DNA of 64,000 nucleotides from positions 1-64,000 of the forward strand of contig JAPKMR010000002.1 of NCBI GenBank assembly GCA_026645815.1, written 5' to 3'. This DNA is from Anaerolineae bacterium (GTDB lineage: Bacteria; Chloroflexota; Anaerolineae; B4-G1; SLSP01). Below are positions 51,812 through 60,696 of the stretch, one piece after another. The position numbers were made by a program, and so were the translations under genes. Each line of letters opens with the position of its first letter. Within the stretch, counting starts at the first letter, position 1. The notes under the pieces are model-generated. The model did no database searches. It was given only the letters and a program-made list of their open reading frames with translations, and had not been told where the DNA came from.

Positions 51812-53605
51812 TCAAGCCACCATTTGCACAATAAGTACGGTGATGTTGTCTTCCCCGCCAGCCTCATTCGCTGCCTTGACCAGTAAATCACAAGCCTCTT
51901 GAGGGGAGGCTGCTGCGTGCCAGATCTGCCAGATATCCGTGTTTGATATCATGCCACTCAAACCATCAGAACACAAAAGCAATGCCGCACCAGGATCCAG
52001 CAGCTGCTCAAAGAGATCCACTTCGACCTTTGGGCGATCTCCGATCACGCGATAAATCACATTGCGTTGTGGGTGATGAGCCGCTTCATCGCGAGTTATC
52101 TGCCCCGTGGCGACCAATCGTTCTACTAATGAATGGTCAACTGAGATCTGGCGAATACCATCAGCATCCAGAGAATAACAACGGCTATCTCCCACGTTGG
52201 CAATCAACGCCCGTCCACCGCGCACCAAGGCCGTCACTAAAGTATTTCCCATATCGTTACCGGCAGCGGTTCGCTGCTCATAGACTGCCTGATTGGCAGC
52301 TTGCACCGCCCCGGTCAGCCAATTGCGCCATTCGGGGAACGGTTTTGCCATAGCCAGGAGCGGTAGCAGGTCCACACTGGCACGCTGGGCTAGAACACGC
52401 GCCGTCAGCTCGCTGGCAATATCGCCCGCCTCGTGTCCGCCCATGCCATCTGCAACCACGAATAACCCAACCGGTTCGCTAACCGACTTAAATACGGAAG
52501 CGAATTCCAGGGTCAGCAGACTATCTTCGTTCAACGACCGCACGCGTCCCACATCGGAACGCCGCCCCACCACCAGCGTCGCACTGGTGGGGTGGCGCAA
52601 TTCATCCAGGCAAGCCTCCAGTTCTGCGGTAAATGTCTCCGCCATCAGAACCTGTGGCGTATTAATTCCCTGATACAGCAATGCTTTCAACCGTGACGAA
52701 AATGCCATGTCCGTAGTGAGTTGCTTCTGCCCAGTCATCAAGTACAACAACACTGTCGCCAATCCCTGAACATCCCGGGAGAGAATCTCATTAAGCGCCT
52801 CACCCGTCGAGCGCTGCGCGGGTGGAATGATTTGCGCGCGGTTCAGATTGGTCCACAATGGGAGCTTGCCATCAAAAACGATGTGGTTAGGGCTGACAGT
52901 CTGTAGCGTGATCTGATGACGATGCAGGTAGGTTAGTGCCTGACCCAAAGCGACACCCCATGTCAAAACCGTGTTGACCTCCTGTGGAATTTGCAATGTG
53001 GCTGCTGAAGGCAATGGGAACTCAGGCGCCACGCGATATTGACGCGGCGGTCCATAAGGCGCCTCATTGAAAATCGCGGTGGAGAGCCGCAGACCGGGAT
53101 GCTGCAAGCGCAGCGCTAACAGCTGCGCTTCTTGTGCGAAGGCCTGGGAATCAGCACTCTCATGGAGACGATAGCGCAAATTGAGTGGGGTAGTGTTAGT
53201 GCGCTCTGCACCGCAGCTCTCACAGTAACGCTCCTCAGCAGACTCAGAAGCAACCCCGCAATGCTCACAAACCCACACCGGCACGCGATCCACTACCAGA
53301 TATTCATTGACTTGCGCGTTAGTGGAATTCACCCCCAAAACCGCATAACGGTCCTGAAACAACAACGCACCTTCAGGCAATGGCGCAAAAGCCGCGCTGA
53401 GGTTGGGCAAGGGAGTCGTTACCGGTTCGCTGGTCGCCGGTGCAGGTGAATCATTCTGCGGAGCTGTTTCTGGTGCCATTGGCGTTGTCTTTGGTCCAGA
53501 ATTCATAACAACGGAGGCAGAGTCTTCAGCTCCAAGGTCATTGCCACATTGAAGGCAAAACCGCGCACCAGCACGATTCTCAAAGCCGCATTGTGGACAC
53601 TTCAT
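51812..53605 (-). CDS. Zinc-ribbon, pseudokinase and PP2C phosphatase fusion
   Basis: Protein of 597 residues with the same architecture as the product at 33742-35853. Zinc ribbon at 1-22 (CPQCG...CLQCG). A degenerate kinase (about 78-330) starts FQDRYAVLG and has a second zinc ribbon inserted in the N-lobe (CEHCG...CESCG). It has LQTVSPNHIVFDG in place of HRDLKPxNIL and no DFG. The PP2C domain (about 345-597) is complete: VRSLNEDSLL, VADGMGGHEAGD, IANVGDSRCYSL, LLCSDGLSGMI, GGEDNITVLIV. The phosphatase should be active while the kinase-like part can only be a binding or regulatory module. It starts 3 bp after the FHA gene. Confidence 0.88.
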   Translation of the reverse strand: MKCPQCGFENRAGARFCLQCGNDLGAEDSASVVMNSGPKTTPMAPETAPQNDSPAPATSEPVTTPLPNLSAAFAPLPEGALLFQDRYAVLGVNSTNAQVNEYLVVDRVPVWVCEHCGVASESAEERYCESCGAERTNTTPLNLRYRLHESADSQAFAQEAQLLALRLQHPGLRLSTAIFNEAPYGPPRQYRVAPEFPLPSAATLQIPQEVNTVLTWGVALGQALTYLHRHQITLQTVSPNHIVFDGKLPLWTNLNRAQIIPPAQRSTGEALNEILSRDVQGLATVLLYLMTGQKQLTTDMAFSSRLKALLYQGINTPQVLMAETFTAELEACLDELRHPTSATLVVGRRSDVGRVRSLNEDSLLTLEFASVFKSVSEPVGLFVVADGMGGHEAGDIASELTARVLAQRASVDLLPLLAMAKPFPEWRNWLTGAVQAANQAVYEQRTAAGNDMGNTLVTALVRGGRALIANVGDSRCYSLDADGIRQISVDHSLVERLVATGQITRDEAAHHPQRNVIYRVIGDRPKVEVDLFEQLLDPGAALLLCSDGLSGMISNTDIWQIWHAAASPQEACDLLVKAANEAGGEDNITVLIVQMVA

Positions 53606-53608
53606 GGC

Positions 53609-54469
53609 TCAGCCCCCCTTTCCCGCACGGAAGGTGAAGTTGACAGCGCCAAGAGCTAATTTCCAACCATCACGCAACAAATTACATCCGGTGCGCTGCT
53701 CATTGACATATATACCATTCGCAGAATTCAGGTCAGTTACAATCCAGTCTTCCCCTTTCCGGGAAATGCGCGCATGATGCTGCGAAACCGTCTCCCATCC
53801 AGGGAAAGTGGGGTCAATGACCAAACCGTTATCCGTCGCACGCCCGATGGCGACTCCTTCAGGATTCAACTCGCAAATCCGCACTTGCCCTTCTGTATCC
53901 GTATAAGTCAGGCTGGCAGGAGTTGGTGCTGCCGGCGGAGATGCTGGTTTCAGCGGCGTGATAGGGCGGGTTCCCGTACGCTTGGGACGGCGGCGCTTCC
54001 GCCTGGCAAGCAACACAAGGAGTAGCCCTAGAAACAGCAACCCCAAGAATCCCACCATCATCCCGGCAAAAAGCACAGGGTGTTGTGCAAACCAATCCCC
54101 CAACCCACCACGCTCAGGCGTTGGAGACGCAATTGGAAGCTTAGGCTCCAAAGCATCTGTGGGTGCAGGCGCCTTAGTAGGCGTGACCTGAGGCGTTGAC
54201 GTCGGCGTGAGTGTGACTGTCGAAGTTGGTGTTGGAGTCAGCGTAGATGTAGCTGCCAACAAGGCCTCAGATATTGGAGCGGTCACTGTCAGTGTCGGCG
54301 TCAAGGTAATGAAGGGTGTGGTGGTTATCTGTGCAGGTTGAGAAATGCGTAATGCGGTTGGCGGCGCCGATGGCGCAGCCCAAGCCCCGAGTGGTAACAT
54401 CAGAATTCCTAGCAATAACAGGGACAGGCTAACGGTGATAAAGTAAACCCCAACTTGTTTGCGTCTCAT
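53609..54469 (-). CDS. Membrane FHA-domain protein
   Basis: Protein of 286 residues and first gene of the long minus-strand run. The ATG at 54469 is chosen because AGGTGAG precedes it. A GTG three codons upstream would use that same sequence. A signal peptide (about 5-32) and a Thr/Pro-rich outer segment lead to a membrane helix (about 130-153) and a basic stop (RRKRRRPKR). The C-terminal FHA domain (about 195-280) has GVAIGRATDNGLVI, SQHHARISRKG and LNSANGIYVNEQ. It places a phospho-Thr reader at the inner membrane face. A promoter is predicted just upstream. Confidence 0.88.
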   Translation of the reverse strand: MRRKQVGVYFITVSLSLLLLGILMLPLGAWAAPSAPPTALRISQPAQITTTPFITLTPTLTVTAPISEALLAATSTLTPTPTSTVTLTPTSTPQVTPTKAPAPTDALEPKLPIASPTPERGGLGDWFAQHPVLFAGMMVGFLGLLFLGLLLVLLARRKRRRPKRTGTRPITPLKPASPPAAPTPASLTYTDTEGQVRICELNPEGVAIGRATDNGLVIDPTFPGWETVSQHHARISRKGEDWIVTDLNSANGIYVNEQRTGCNLLRDGWKLALGAVNFTFRAGKGG

Positions 54470-54507
54470 AGCACTCACCTTTGAGGGAAGAAGAACTTTA
54501 CATTCTA

Positions 54508-54536
54508 ACTATACAGCAGTTGAGCCCTTTATGCAA
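54508..54536 (-). promoter_or_regulatory. Predicted main promoter of the kinase/phosphatase/FHA run
   Basis: On the minus strand TTGCAT (54536-54531) and TATAGT (54513-54508) are 17 bp apart, about 40 bp upstream of the first FHA gene. It sits between that gene and the hairpin at 54665, which marks the end of the previous operon. Confidence 0.5.
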
Positions 54537-54554
54537 GCACGACAAAGCGAAAGA

Positions 54555-54598
54555 TGTGTTTCAAAACGGGGGTAAAAATCGAAGCTGCCCTGCGGGCA
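54555..54598. repeat. REP-like repeat, copy C
   Basis: TGTGTTTCAAAACGGGGG followed by TAAAAATC matches the unit that starts at 18111 at 23 of 26 positions, including the exact 15-mer GTTTCAAAACGGGGG. The rest of the gap 54537-54758 holds a hairpin and no gene. Confidence 0.55.
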
Positions 54599-54664
54599 CG
54601 GGGGAATAACGCCACTTGTGTGCTGCGGCATGCTAATTCCACAGCAAGAAGCATGAGGAGTCTG

Positions 54665-54708
54665 CTGAGAGTGTTCTGGAGCCTTTGTATACCCCAGAAC
54701 ACTCTCAG
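54665..54708 (-). terminator. Hairpin terminator after the transglutaminase operon
   Basis: A perfect 15-bp inverted repeat (54665-54679 and 54694-54708) with a 14-nt loop lies 51 bp beyond the transglutaminase stop. No strong T run follows, so termination strength is uncertain. Confidence 0.6.
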
Positions 54709-54758
54709 AACTGATCGGATAGGTTCCTTGACACCACTATTCCGACATCTGTCGCGAC

Positions 54759-57290
54759 CTAATAACGCTGATCCATTGGAGAGGGTCGCCTCACATCAGA
54801 TAGGGACACTTCTCCCTCGCCGCGGAGCAGACGCTCCAGGTAGCTGCGCCGGCGTGCCCACCAGCGTGCAAGCAATAACCGCCAGAATAGACCTCTCCAG
54901 GCACGCAGCGCTTCCTGATGCTCTGCTGACCCCAGCGGTGAGGCCGTGTACCATTCTCGCACATACAGCATGATCAATGAGCGCAGCTGTTCAATCGCTG
55001 CCGGCAGCATCCAGGTTGCCGCTTTTTTACCCTCAGCCAACTCGGGCAGCCGAATCTCCATGCGCGCCAAGAACTGATAGGGGGTATCACCTGAAAGTTC
55101 CCCGATTCCCAGTTTACTGGCACGCCTTCGCAGGCGATGGTACAACGCCGTTACCGCATTTGCAGGTGACTGCAAGCGCAGCACGAGTAACTCAACCTGA
55201 CTGGCAATGATGACACCCAGAACAGCACCGACCAAGAGCACCGGAATACCCCAGTACCACCGGGCGAGCGCCCGTTGCAGCGGCGAGGGGGGAGGTCGTA
55301 GAGACTCTTCCAAAGCAGGCCATTCACTCGGCTCAGGTTGCGCCGAACGCTCCAATGAAGTGCGCCCACTGGTCGGCTCGAATGGAATCCATCCGTAACC
55401 CGTAAAGTAAACCTCTACCCAGGCGTGGGCATCCGCTTCGGTGACAAAATACGCCGCCTGAAACGGATCGTAAGTACCGGGGGCATAGCCAACAGCCAGG
55501 CGAGCCGGCAAACCGGCTGCACGTGCCAGCACAACCATAGAAGAGGCAAAGTAATCACAATAGCCGCGCTTTGCCACAAACAGAAAATAATCCACCACAT
55601 CCGCACCCGCCGCCGGCAAAGGCACGTTCAAAGTGTAGGGATATGTAGAGCGCAGGTAAGTTTCAATGGCAACCGCCCGATCATACGGCGTTGGAGCAGT
55701 TGCCGTAAGGTCCCGCGCCAATCCTAAAACCCGGTCCGGAAGAGAATCAGGTAGCGTAAGGTAGCGCTCCATAATCCAGGGAGGGTATGAAGGATACACC
55801 TCACGGAGTTGCTCGGCACTCACCATGGGCACCAGAGAATCCGCGCGATAGGTTTCGCCCACAGTTGTCGCCGCAAAAGGGTCACCGGAAACACGCCAGG
55901 CGACCTGATAGGCTTGATCCACGGCGACCATCTGCCCGGCAGTATGAACCAGACTGCCTACATCGCGAAGCACGCGCACATGCTGACGCAACACACGATG
56001 GTAAGGCAACTCAATATACGATGTCGCACCAGGCTCGTAATCTACCACCGCATACGCCGAAGTATTCCATCCCTGACCGTTGTAGACATCGTAAGTGATG
56101 CTGCGCCAGTAATATGGTATTGCTACCACATCGGGAGGCAGCGTCTGCATCTGCGGCAGTTCAAAGGTGCGGATTTCCATAACCAGGTTCTCGCGCAGTT
56201 CTGGTCCTGTCCCCAGTAAATGCCGCCGAGGCAACCCCCCAGCACTCGCCCGTGCCAACTCTGGCGCGCGATTGGGGCGCGGGCGTTGCTCCACCCCCAA
56301 CGACTCAGCCACAGCCCCAGTATCCTCGCTCTGCTTCTGCGTGAGCTCACGCACCTGTTCTACAATCTTTTCAATGGATACACTTGGCACAATAAACGCC
56401 AGAAGCACTAGACCTACTGTGATCAACGCTGCCACGCCGAGCACCTCGACGCGAATATCGCGCGAAAAGTCAATATCTACCAGTTCCCAATGGCTTTCGC
56501 GATTACGATGCGCCATCACTGCCATCAAAATCAGCGCCCACCCCATAAGGAACACCAACGAGGCTATCTGTCCCCAGGCATATGAGAGTACAGTAGCCAG
56601 CAAGACCCCTAATGGGGCTATCGCAGCGAGCGCTTGCCGGCGGCGGCGCAAGACCCACCCCGCCCACAAAGATGCCAACCATAGCAACACACCCCAGATG
56701 AGTGTCGCTGCCACAGGGTCATAAGTCGGTTCACCCCGGAAAAACGCCCCTAACCATTGAGCCGCACGAGTGAACAACGTGATCGTTGCAGCGCTCAAAT
56801 CCCCGGCACTCTGTGCCAATAAGCCGGGGTCGGGCGCGGGACGCCCCACCGGTGTCAAACCCAACCACGTTGGCGCTTGCAGGGTGAAGTTCGACCACAA
56901 TGCACGCGCACTATCCACAAGGTAAGGACCTAAACGTTGGAGCAAAGCCCAAGCCAACAAATCCAGGCGCCCCACGCGCACAAACACCAGAAGAATGCCG
57001 GAAAACACGGCTACGACCCCGGAAAGCCACGGTTTGAGTTTGGAAAGGCCCAGGAACCAACCGAAGAACAGCGCCAGAATCCCAACCAACCAAAGTAGAG
57101 GGAATTCCAGTCCGCGCACCACACCCGCAATTCCACTGGCAACACTCCCCAGAATTGCCAACGCCAACGCTAAAACCACCAGATTCCACAGACCAATCCT
57201 TTGCATCAGAGGACGGAACAACTGCACCAACAACGAGGGTTTTTCCCGCTCCTGATCACTTGATGGCGTCACCCTGTCATGACCACTCAT
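54759..57290 (-). CDS. Transglutaminase-like membrane protein (TgpA/DUF3488-DUF4129 type)
   Basis: Membrane protein of 843 residues. About seven to eight N-terminal helices (35-300) precede an outer transglutaminase-like domain (about 420-645). The catalytic Cys is in RGYCDYFASSMVVLARAAG and the His in DAHAWVEVYF. The third position lies in WIPFEPTSGR, with Glu where many relatives have Asp. One further helix (about 680-705) and a C-terminal cytosolic DUF4129-like tail complete it. It is the last gene of a MoxR-DUF58-transglutaminase operon, a widespread module of uncertain role in envelope or protein-complex maturation. Its start overlaps the DUF58 stop by 4 bp. Confidence 0.92.
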   Translation of the reverse strand: MSGHDRVTPSSDQEREKPSLLVQLFRPLMQRIGLWNLVVLALALAILGSVASGIAGVVRGLEFPLLWLVGILALFFGWFLGLSKLKPWLSGVVAVFSGILLVFVRVGRLDLLAWALLQRLGPYLVDSARALWSNFTLQAPTWLGLTPVGRPAPDPGLLAQSAGDLSAATITLFTRAAQWLGAFFRGEPTYDPVAATLIWGVLLWLASLWAGWVLRRRRQALAAIAPLGVLLATVLSYAWGQIASLVFLMGWALILMAVMAHRNRESHWELVDIDFSRDIRVEVLGVAALITVGLVLLAFIVPSVSIEKIVEQVRELTQKQSEDTGAVAESLGVEQRPRPNRAPELARASAGGLPRRHLLGTGPELRENLVMEIRTFELPQMQTLPPDVVAIPYYWRSITYDVYNGQGWNTSAYAVVDYEPGATSYIELPYHRVLRQHVRVLRDVGSLVHTAGQMVAVDQAYQVAWRVSGDPFAATTVGETYRADSLVPMVSAEQLREVYPSYPPWIMERYLTLPDSLPDRVLGLARDLTATAPTPYDRAVAIETYLRSTYPYTLNVPLPAAGADVVDYFLFVAKRGYCDYFASSMVVLARAAGLPARLAVGYAPGTYDPFQAAYFVTEADAHAWVEVYFTGYGWIPFEPTSGRTSLERSAQPEPSEWPALEESLRPPPSPLQRALARWYWGIPVLLVGAVLGVIIASQVELLVLRLQSPANAVTALYHRLRRRASKLGIGELSGDTPYQFLARMEIRLPELAEGKKAATWMLPAAIEQLRSLIMLYVREWYTASPLGSAEHQEALRAWRGLFWRLLLARWWARRRSYLERLLRGEGEVSLSDVRRPSPMDQRY

Positions 57291-58588
57291 GATAACGCCC
57301 TCCAGGGACTATCGGATGTGGAACGTTGCACAGGCACAGCCTTACCCGTCCCCAATACCTTCCACTCCCATTGCCCTTGGGTGCCCGGATGCGCTTTGGG
57401 ATGGTCCAAAAGATCCTGGCTGATGATGGTATTGGCGACCCCAAGCTGGTTCAGTGTCGCGCGCGCCGCCGTCGCATCACCCGCCCCCCCAAATGAAACC
57501 GGGTCCAGCAACAGCACTGTGGGTACAATATTGTGCCGGAGCAATGGGACAAGTGTCTCAAGCCACAGGCCTTCCACCGCCGCCGTGACAATGATCAATG
57601 TCGTACGCTGGCCAAGCGATGGACGCACTCGCTGCAGCAATTCTGCGAGGGACCGTCTGCCACGGTTGACCAATGCCAAATTGCGCAGGATTTCCCATCG
57701 CTGCCCTTCGCCGCTCTGTGGCGGAAGCCATACCAGATCTTCCCCATGCGCCAACAGTCCAACCGCGTGGCGAGCGCGCAGACCGCGATCCGCTAACGAA
57801 GCTGCCAGGATAACCCCAAGTTCATCTGTGGAATCCTCTCCCTCGCCCACCTGAACACGGGCATCCATATCGAGGAGAATCCACCAATCCCCAGCGGGCA
57901 TGCCATCAAACAAACGGACGAAGAGCTCATCGCGACGTGCGGAGAGTTTCCAGTGGATCCACCGCCGGCTATCGCCAGGCAGGTATGGCCGCGCGCTGGA
58001 AGCACTCACCACACGATCTTGGGCATCTGCCCGCGGGCGACCCTCTCCGGAGCGCCCCCCCGGCGCCACTTCGATAGTCGGCAAAGGCACAATAGGGGGC
58101 AAGACCAACAACGGTAACGAGGCTGGATAATGCAAAGTGATAGTGTAAATGCCAAAGGGGTCTCCGGTAACCACCTCGGTGGGACCCAAATAGAACAAAC
58201 CTCGCCGCGAACACAAGGACTCGCGGTGCCAGCGAATGGAACTGCGACTGGCAACGCCCGTGCCACGACTCGCTCGATAACCCGGCAACGTTGAAAGATC
58301 GCGCACCTCTACCCAGAGAGCGGGCAAAGGGGCATCGTTGATCAAGTTGAAACGCTCGATCAAACGATCTCCAACTTGAGCCCAACCGAAACGCATTTCG
58401 CGCGTGAGCGAGAGTTTTTTCCGCAGTGAATAAGCCCAGTAAGCGCTGATTGCCCATAATCCGCCCAATCCCACCAGCAGCGCCATCCAGCCCTTGTAAG
58501 GGATGAAAATCTGCATCAGGATTAAGACGCTGACCAACACAGGCAAAAGCCAGTTATTCAGCTTGAGGATTGGCTTTTCAGGTTTCAT
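57287..58588 (-). CDS. DUF58 domain protein
   Basis: Protein of 433 residues. Two membrane helices near the N-terminus (about 12-52) are followed by a beta region. The DUF58 signature comes near residue 200, RPYLPGDSRRWIHWKLSARR. A VWA-like fold (about 225-390) follows with WWILLDMDARV where a metal-binding DxSxS would be, so the site is incomplete. DUF58 proteins are constant partners of MoxR ATPases and transglutaminase-like proteins, as here. It lies 46 bp after the MoxR gene and overlaps the transglutaminase gene by 4 bp. Confidence 0.93.
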   Translation of the reverse strand: MKPEKPILKLNNWLLPVLVSVLILMQIFIPYKGWMALLVGLGGLWAISAYWAYSLRKKLSLTREMRFGWAQVGDRLIERFNLINDAPLPALWVEVRDLSTLPGYRASRGTGVASRSSIRWHRESLCSRRGLFYLGPTEVVTGDPFGIYTITLHYPASLPLLVLPPIVPLPTIEVAPGGRSGEGRPRADAQDRVVSASSARPYLPGDSRRWIHWKLSARRDELFVRLFDGMPAGDWWILLDMDARVQVGEGEDSTDELGVILAASLADRGLRARHAVGLLAHGEDLVWLPPQSGEGQRWEILRNLALVNRGRRSLAELLQRVRPSLGQRTTLIIVTAAVEGLWLETLVPLLRHNIVPTVLLLDPVSFGGAGDATAARATLNQLGVANTIISQDLLDHPKAHPGTQGQWEWKVLGTGKAVPVQRSTSDSPWRALS

Positions 58589-58634
58589 CGCAAGTCACAA
58601 TTTGTGCAACATGTCCGGATTACCCCGGCATCAA

Positions 58635-59615
58635 TTACCGATGTGAAGAAGCGCTCTCCGGAACCGGCACTTCTTCCAGTAGCTGAGTGACAATAGTTTC
58701 GGGCTTCAGTTCACGCAAGCGTGCCCCTGGAGCAAGGATCAAGCGATGCGCTAGCGCCGAAACCGCCAAAGCTTTGACATCGTCGGGCAAAACATGATCT
58801 CGACCTTGCAGCGCCGCCCGCGCCTGTCCGCCGCGGAAGAGCGCCAGGCTCCCGCGCGGGCTAGCCCCCAGATATACATCAGCATGGTCGCGAGTGCGTC
58901 GCACCAGACGGACGATATACTCACGCAAAGATTGGCTTACGTGTACACTCTTGATGGCTTCCTGTGCAGCAAGCAATGCCTCCACCGTCACCACAGGTGA
59001 GAGCGATTCCACAGGGTGCTGGAACTGTTGTTGGCTCAGGATTTCCATCTCGTCCCATAGCGCGGGGTAGCCCAGACTGATACGAAAGAAAAAACGATCT
59101 AGTTGAGCCTCTGGCAACGGAAAGGTGCCTTCATACTCAATAGGGTTCTGGGTGGCCAAAACCATGAACGGCTCCGGCAGGGCATGTGTGATGCCGTCTA
59201 CCGTCACCTGATGCTCCTCCATTGCCTCTAGTAATGCGGATTGAGTTTTGGGAGTAGCCCGGTTGATTTCATCCACCAGTAAAATCTGTGACATGACAGC
59301 GCCGGGTTGATACTCAAATTGACGTGTCGCCTGATTGAAAACAGAGACCCCCGTCACATCGCTAGGCAACATGTCGGGTGTGAACTGAATTCGTCCAAAA
59401 ACGCAATCCGTTGATAGTGCCAGTGATCGAGCCAACATAGTCTTTCCGACACCAGGCACATCTTCAATCAACAAATGTCCCTGGCTCAATAAACCGATCA
59501 CCACCAGCTCTACAGTCGCCTGTTTACCAATAATCACGCGATTGACATTGGCCACGACTTGCTTCGCCAGATTTTGCACCGCACCGAGATCGCCTGGAGA
59601 ATTCACTTGTGCCAT
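58635..59615 (-). CDS. MoxR-family AAA+ ATPase
   Basis: Cytosolic ATPase of 326 residues from the ATG at 59615, which follows GGGGGG. Motifs: Walker [17 protein letters not shown], the MoxR-typical [18 protein letters not shown], Walker [24 protein letters not shown], sensor 1 [22 protein letters not shown], and sensor 2 [12 protein letters not shown]. MoxR proteins act as chaperone-like remodelling ATPases for VWA-domain partners. The partner here is the DUF58 protein encoded next. A candidate promoter lies at 59669-59696. Confidence 0.95.
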   Translation of the reverse strand: MAQVNSPGDLGAVQNLAKQVVANVNRVIIGKQATVELVVIGLLSQGHLLIEDVPGVGKTMLARSLALSTDCVFGRIQFTPDMLPSDVTGVSVFNQATRQFEYQPGAVMSQILLVDEINRATPKTQSALLEAMEEHQVTVDGITHALPEPFMVLATQNPIEYEGTFPLPEAQLDRFFFRISLGYPALWDEMEILSQQQFQHPVESLSPVVTVEALLAAQEAIKSVHVSQSLREYIVRLVRRTRDHADVYLGASPRGSLALFRGGQARAALQGRDHVLPDDVKALAVSALAHRLILAPGARLRELKPETIVTQLLEEVPVPESASSHR

Positions 59616-59668
59616 CGTACCCCCCTGATTGCATTGTTGTTTCACACTAAGCAACACAAATAACCACC

Positions 59669-59696
59669 ATCATAAAGAAAACCTGTCCAAACACAA
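59669..59696 (-). promoter_or_regulatory. Candidate promoter of the MoxR operon
   Basis: On the minus strand TTGTGT (59696-59691) and TATGAT (59674-59669) are 16 bp apart, about 55 bp upstream of the moxR-like ATG. The match is moderate. Confidence 0.35.
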
Positions 59697-59716
59697 AAAG
59701 GTTCACTCTTTCACCC

Positions 59717-60625
59717 TCAATCTTCCCCGGCGCGCCCGGCGATGACCAGCCCCCCCAGAATCAACCCTCCTCCCACCAATACTATCCATGTGGGGACCTC
59801 AGATAAGATCACCCAAGCCAGGATAGCCGAACCTATCGGCTCCATTAAGACCGCCAAAGAAACATAGGTGGCTGATAAATGCCCCAGTGACCAATTCAGC
59901 GATGAATGGCCGATTATCTGAGGGAAGAGCGCCAGCAACACTAACCAAAGCCAGGTGACCGGCTTGAAGCCACTCAAAGGCACTCCCATCAGTAACGCCG
60001 TCCCCATCAGCACTAATGCCGCAGTGGCATAGACAGGAAACACGTAACCCAAAAGCGATAAGCGCTCCCGAAGTTTGCGTCCGATGAGAAAATATCCCGC
60101 CACAGCCACGGCACCTGATAAAGCCAGAAAATCACCCTGCAACGGGTGCTTCCCCCCACCAAAATCCCCCGCCGTGATGATCACTGAGCCAACCGTTGCC
60201 AACCCTAATCCCAGAAGCATAAAACGTGAGAGTTTCTCCCGAAGGAACAAGCGCCCCAGCACCCCGACAAATAGCGGCGCAGTCGCAACCAAAACCACAG
60301 ACACTGCCACTGAAGTCAATGCGAGAGAAAGAATCCAGGTGGCAAAGTGCACAGCCAGCAGCACACCCGACGCCAGTGCCAGGCGTGTTTCGCGCTTACT
60401 AAAGGAACCCAGTTCCGCCCGACGCATTGAGAGTGCAAACGGAGCCAGAATCACGGAAGCCAACGTCAATCGCCAGGCTGCTACGGCCAGGGAATGCATC
60501 TCCACCTGCGCCAAACGCACGAGCGTGCTGGATGTGGAAGTAGCAAGCACACCGAAAACCAATACCAGACGTGGAGATATGAATGGACGGGTATTGCGAC
60601 GCTCAGATAACTCGTGATTCTTCAT
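59717..60625 (-). CDS. EamA/DMT-family membrane transporter
   Basis: Transporter of 302 residues with about ten hydrophobic segments arranged as two EamA repeats. Typical features are RLAQVEMHSLAVAAWRLTLA in helix 2, ATAPLFVGVLGRLFLREKL near 120, and SAILAWVILSEVPTWIVLVGG near 265. Drug/metabolite transporters export amino acids, nucleosides or drugs, and the substrate cannot be told. GGGGGGAAG precedes the ATG. It lies 101 bp upstream of the MoxR gene and after a hairpin, and has no clear link to either side. Confidence 0.92.
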   Translation of the reverse strand: MKNHELSERRNTRPFISPRLVLVFGVLATSTSSTLVRLAQVEMHSLAVAAWRLTLASVILAPFALSMRRAELGSFSKRETRLALASGVLLAVHFATWILSLALTSVAVSVVLVATAPLFVGVLGRLFLREKLSRFMLLGLGLATVGSVIITAGDFGGGKHPLQGDFLALSGAVAVAGYFLIGRKLRERLSLLGYVFPVYATAALVLMGTALLMGVPLSGFKPVTWLWLVLLALFPQIIGHSSLNWSLGHLSATYVSLAVLMEPIGSAILAWVILSEVPTWIVLVGGGLILGGLVIAGRAGED

Positions 60626-60644
60626 GACTTCCCCCCATAAAGCG

Positions 60645-60674
60645 TTTTGCGCGCCGCTGCTGCGGCGCGCAAAA
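60645..60674 (-). terminator. Hairpin terminator between AIM24 and EamA genes
   Basis: A perfect 13-bp inverted repeat (60645-60657 and 60662-60674) with a TGCT loop. The arms end in runs of four T or A on either side, so it can act as an intrinsic terminator for the AIM24 gene, whose stop is 22 bp away. Confidence 0.7.
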
Positions 60675-60696
60675 TACAGCTACAAGCGAGATCGGA

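Noticed and set aside
19906-54536. Antiphage defence island
   Set aside because: No nuclease, restriction, toxin or integrase genes are found among the kinases, so the surface-signalling reading fits better.
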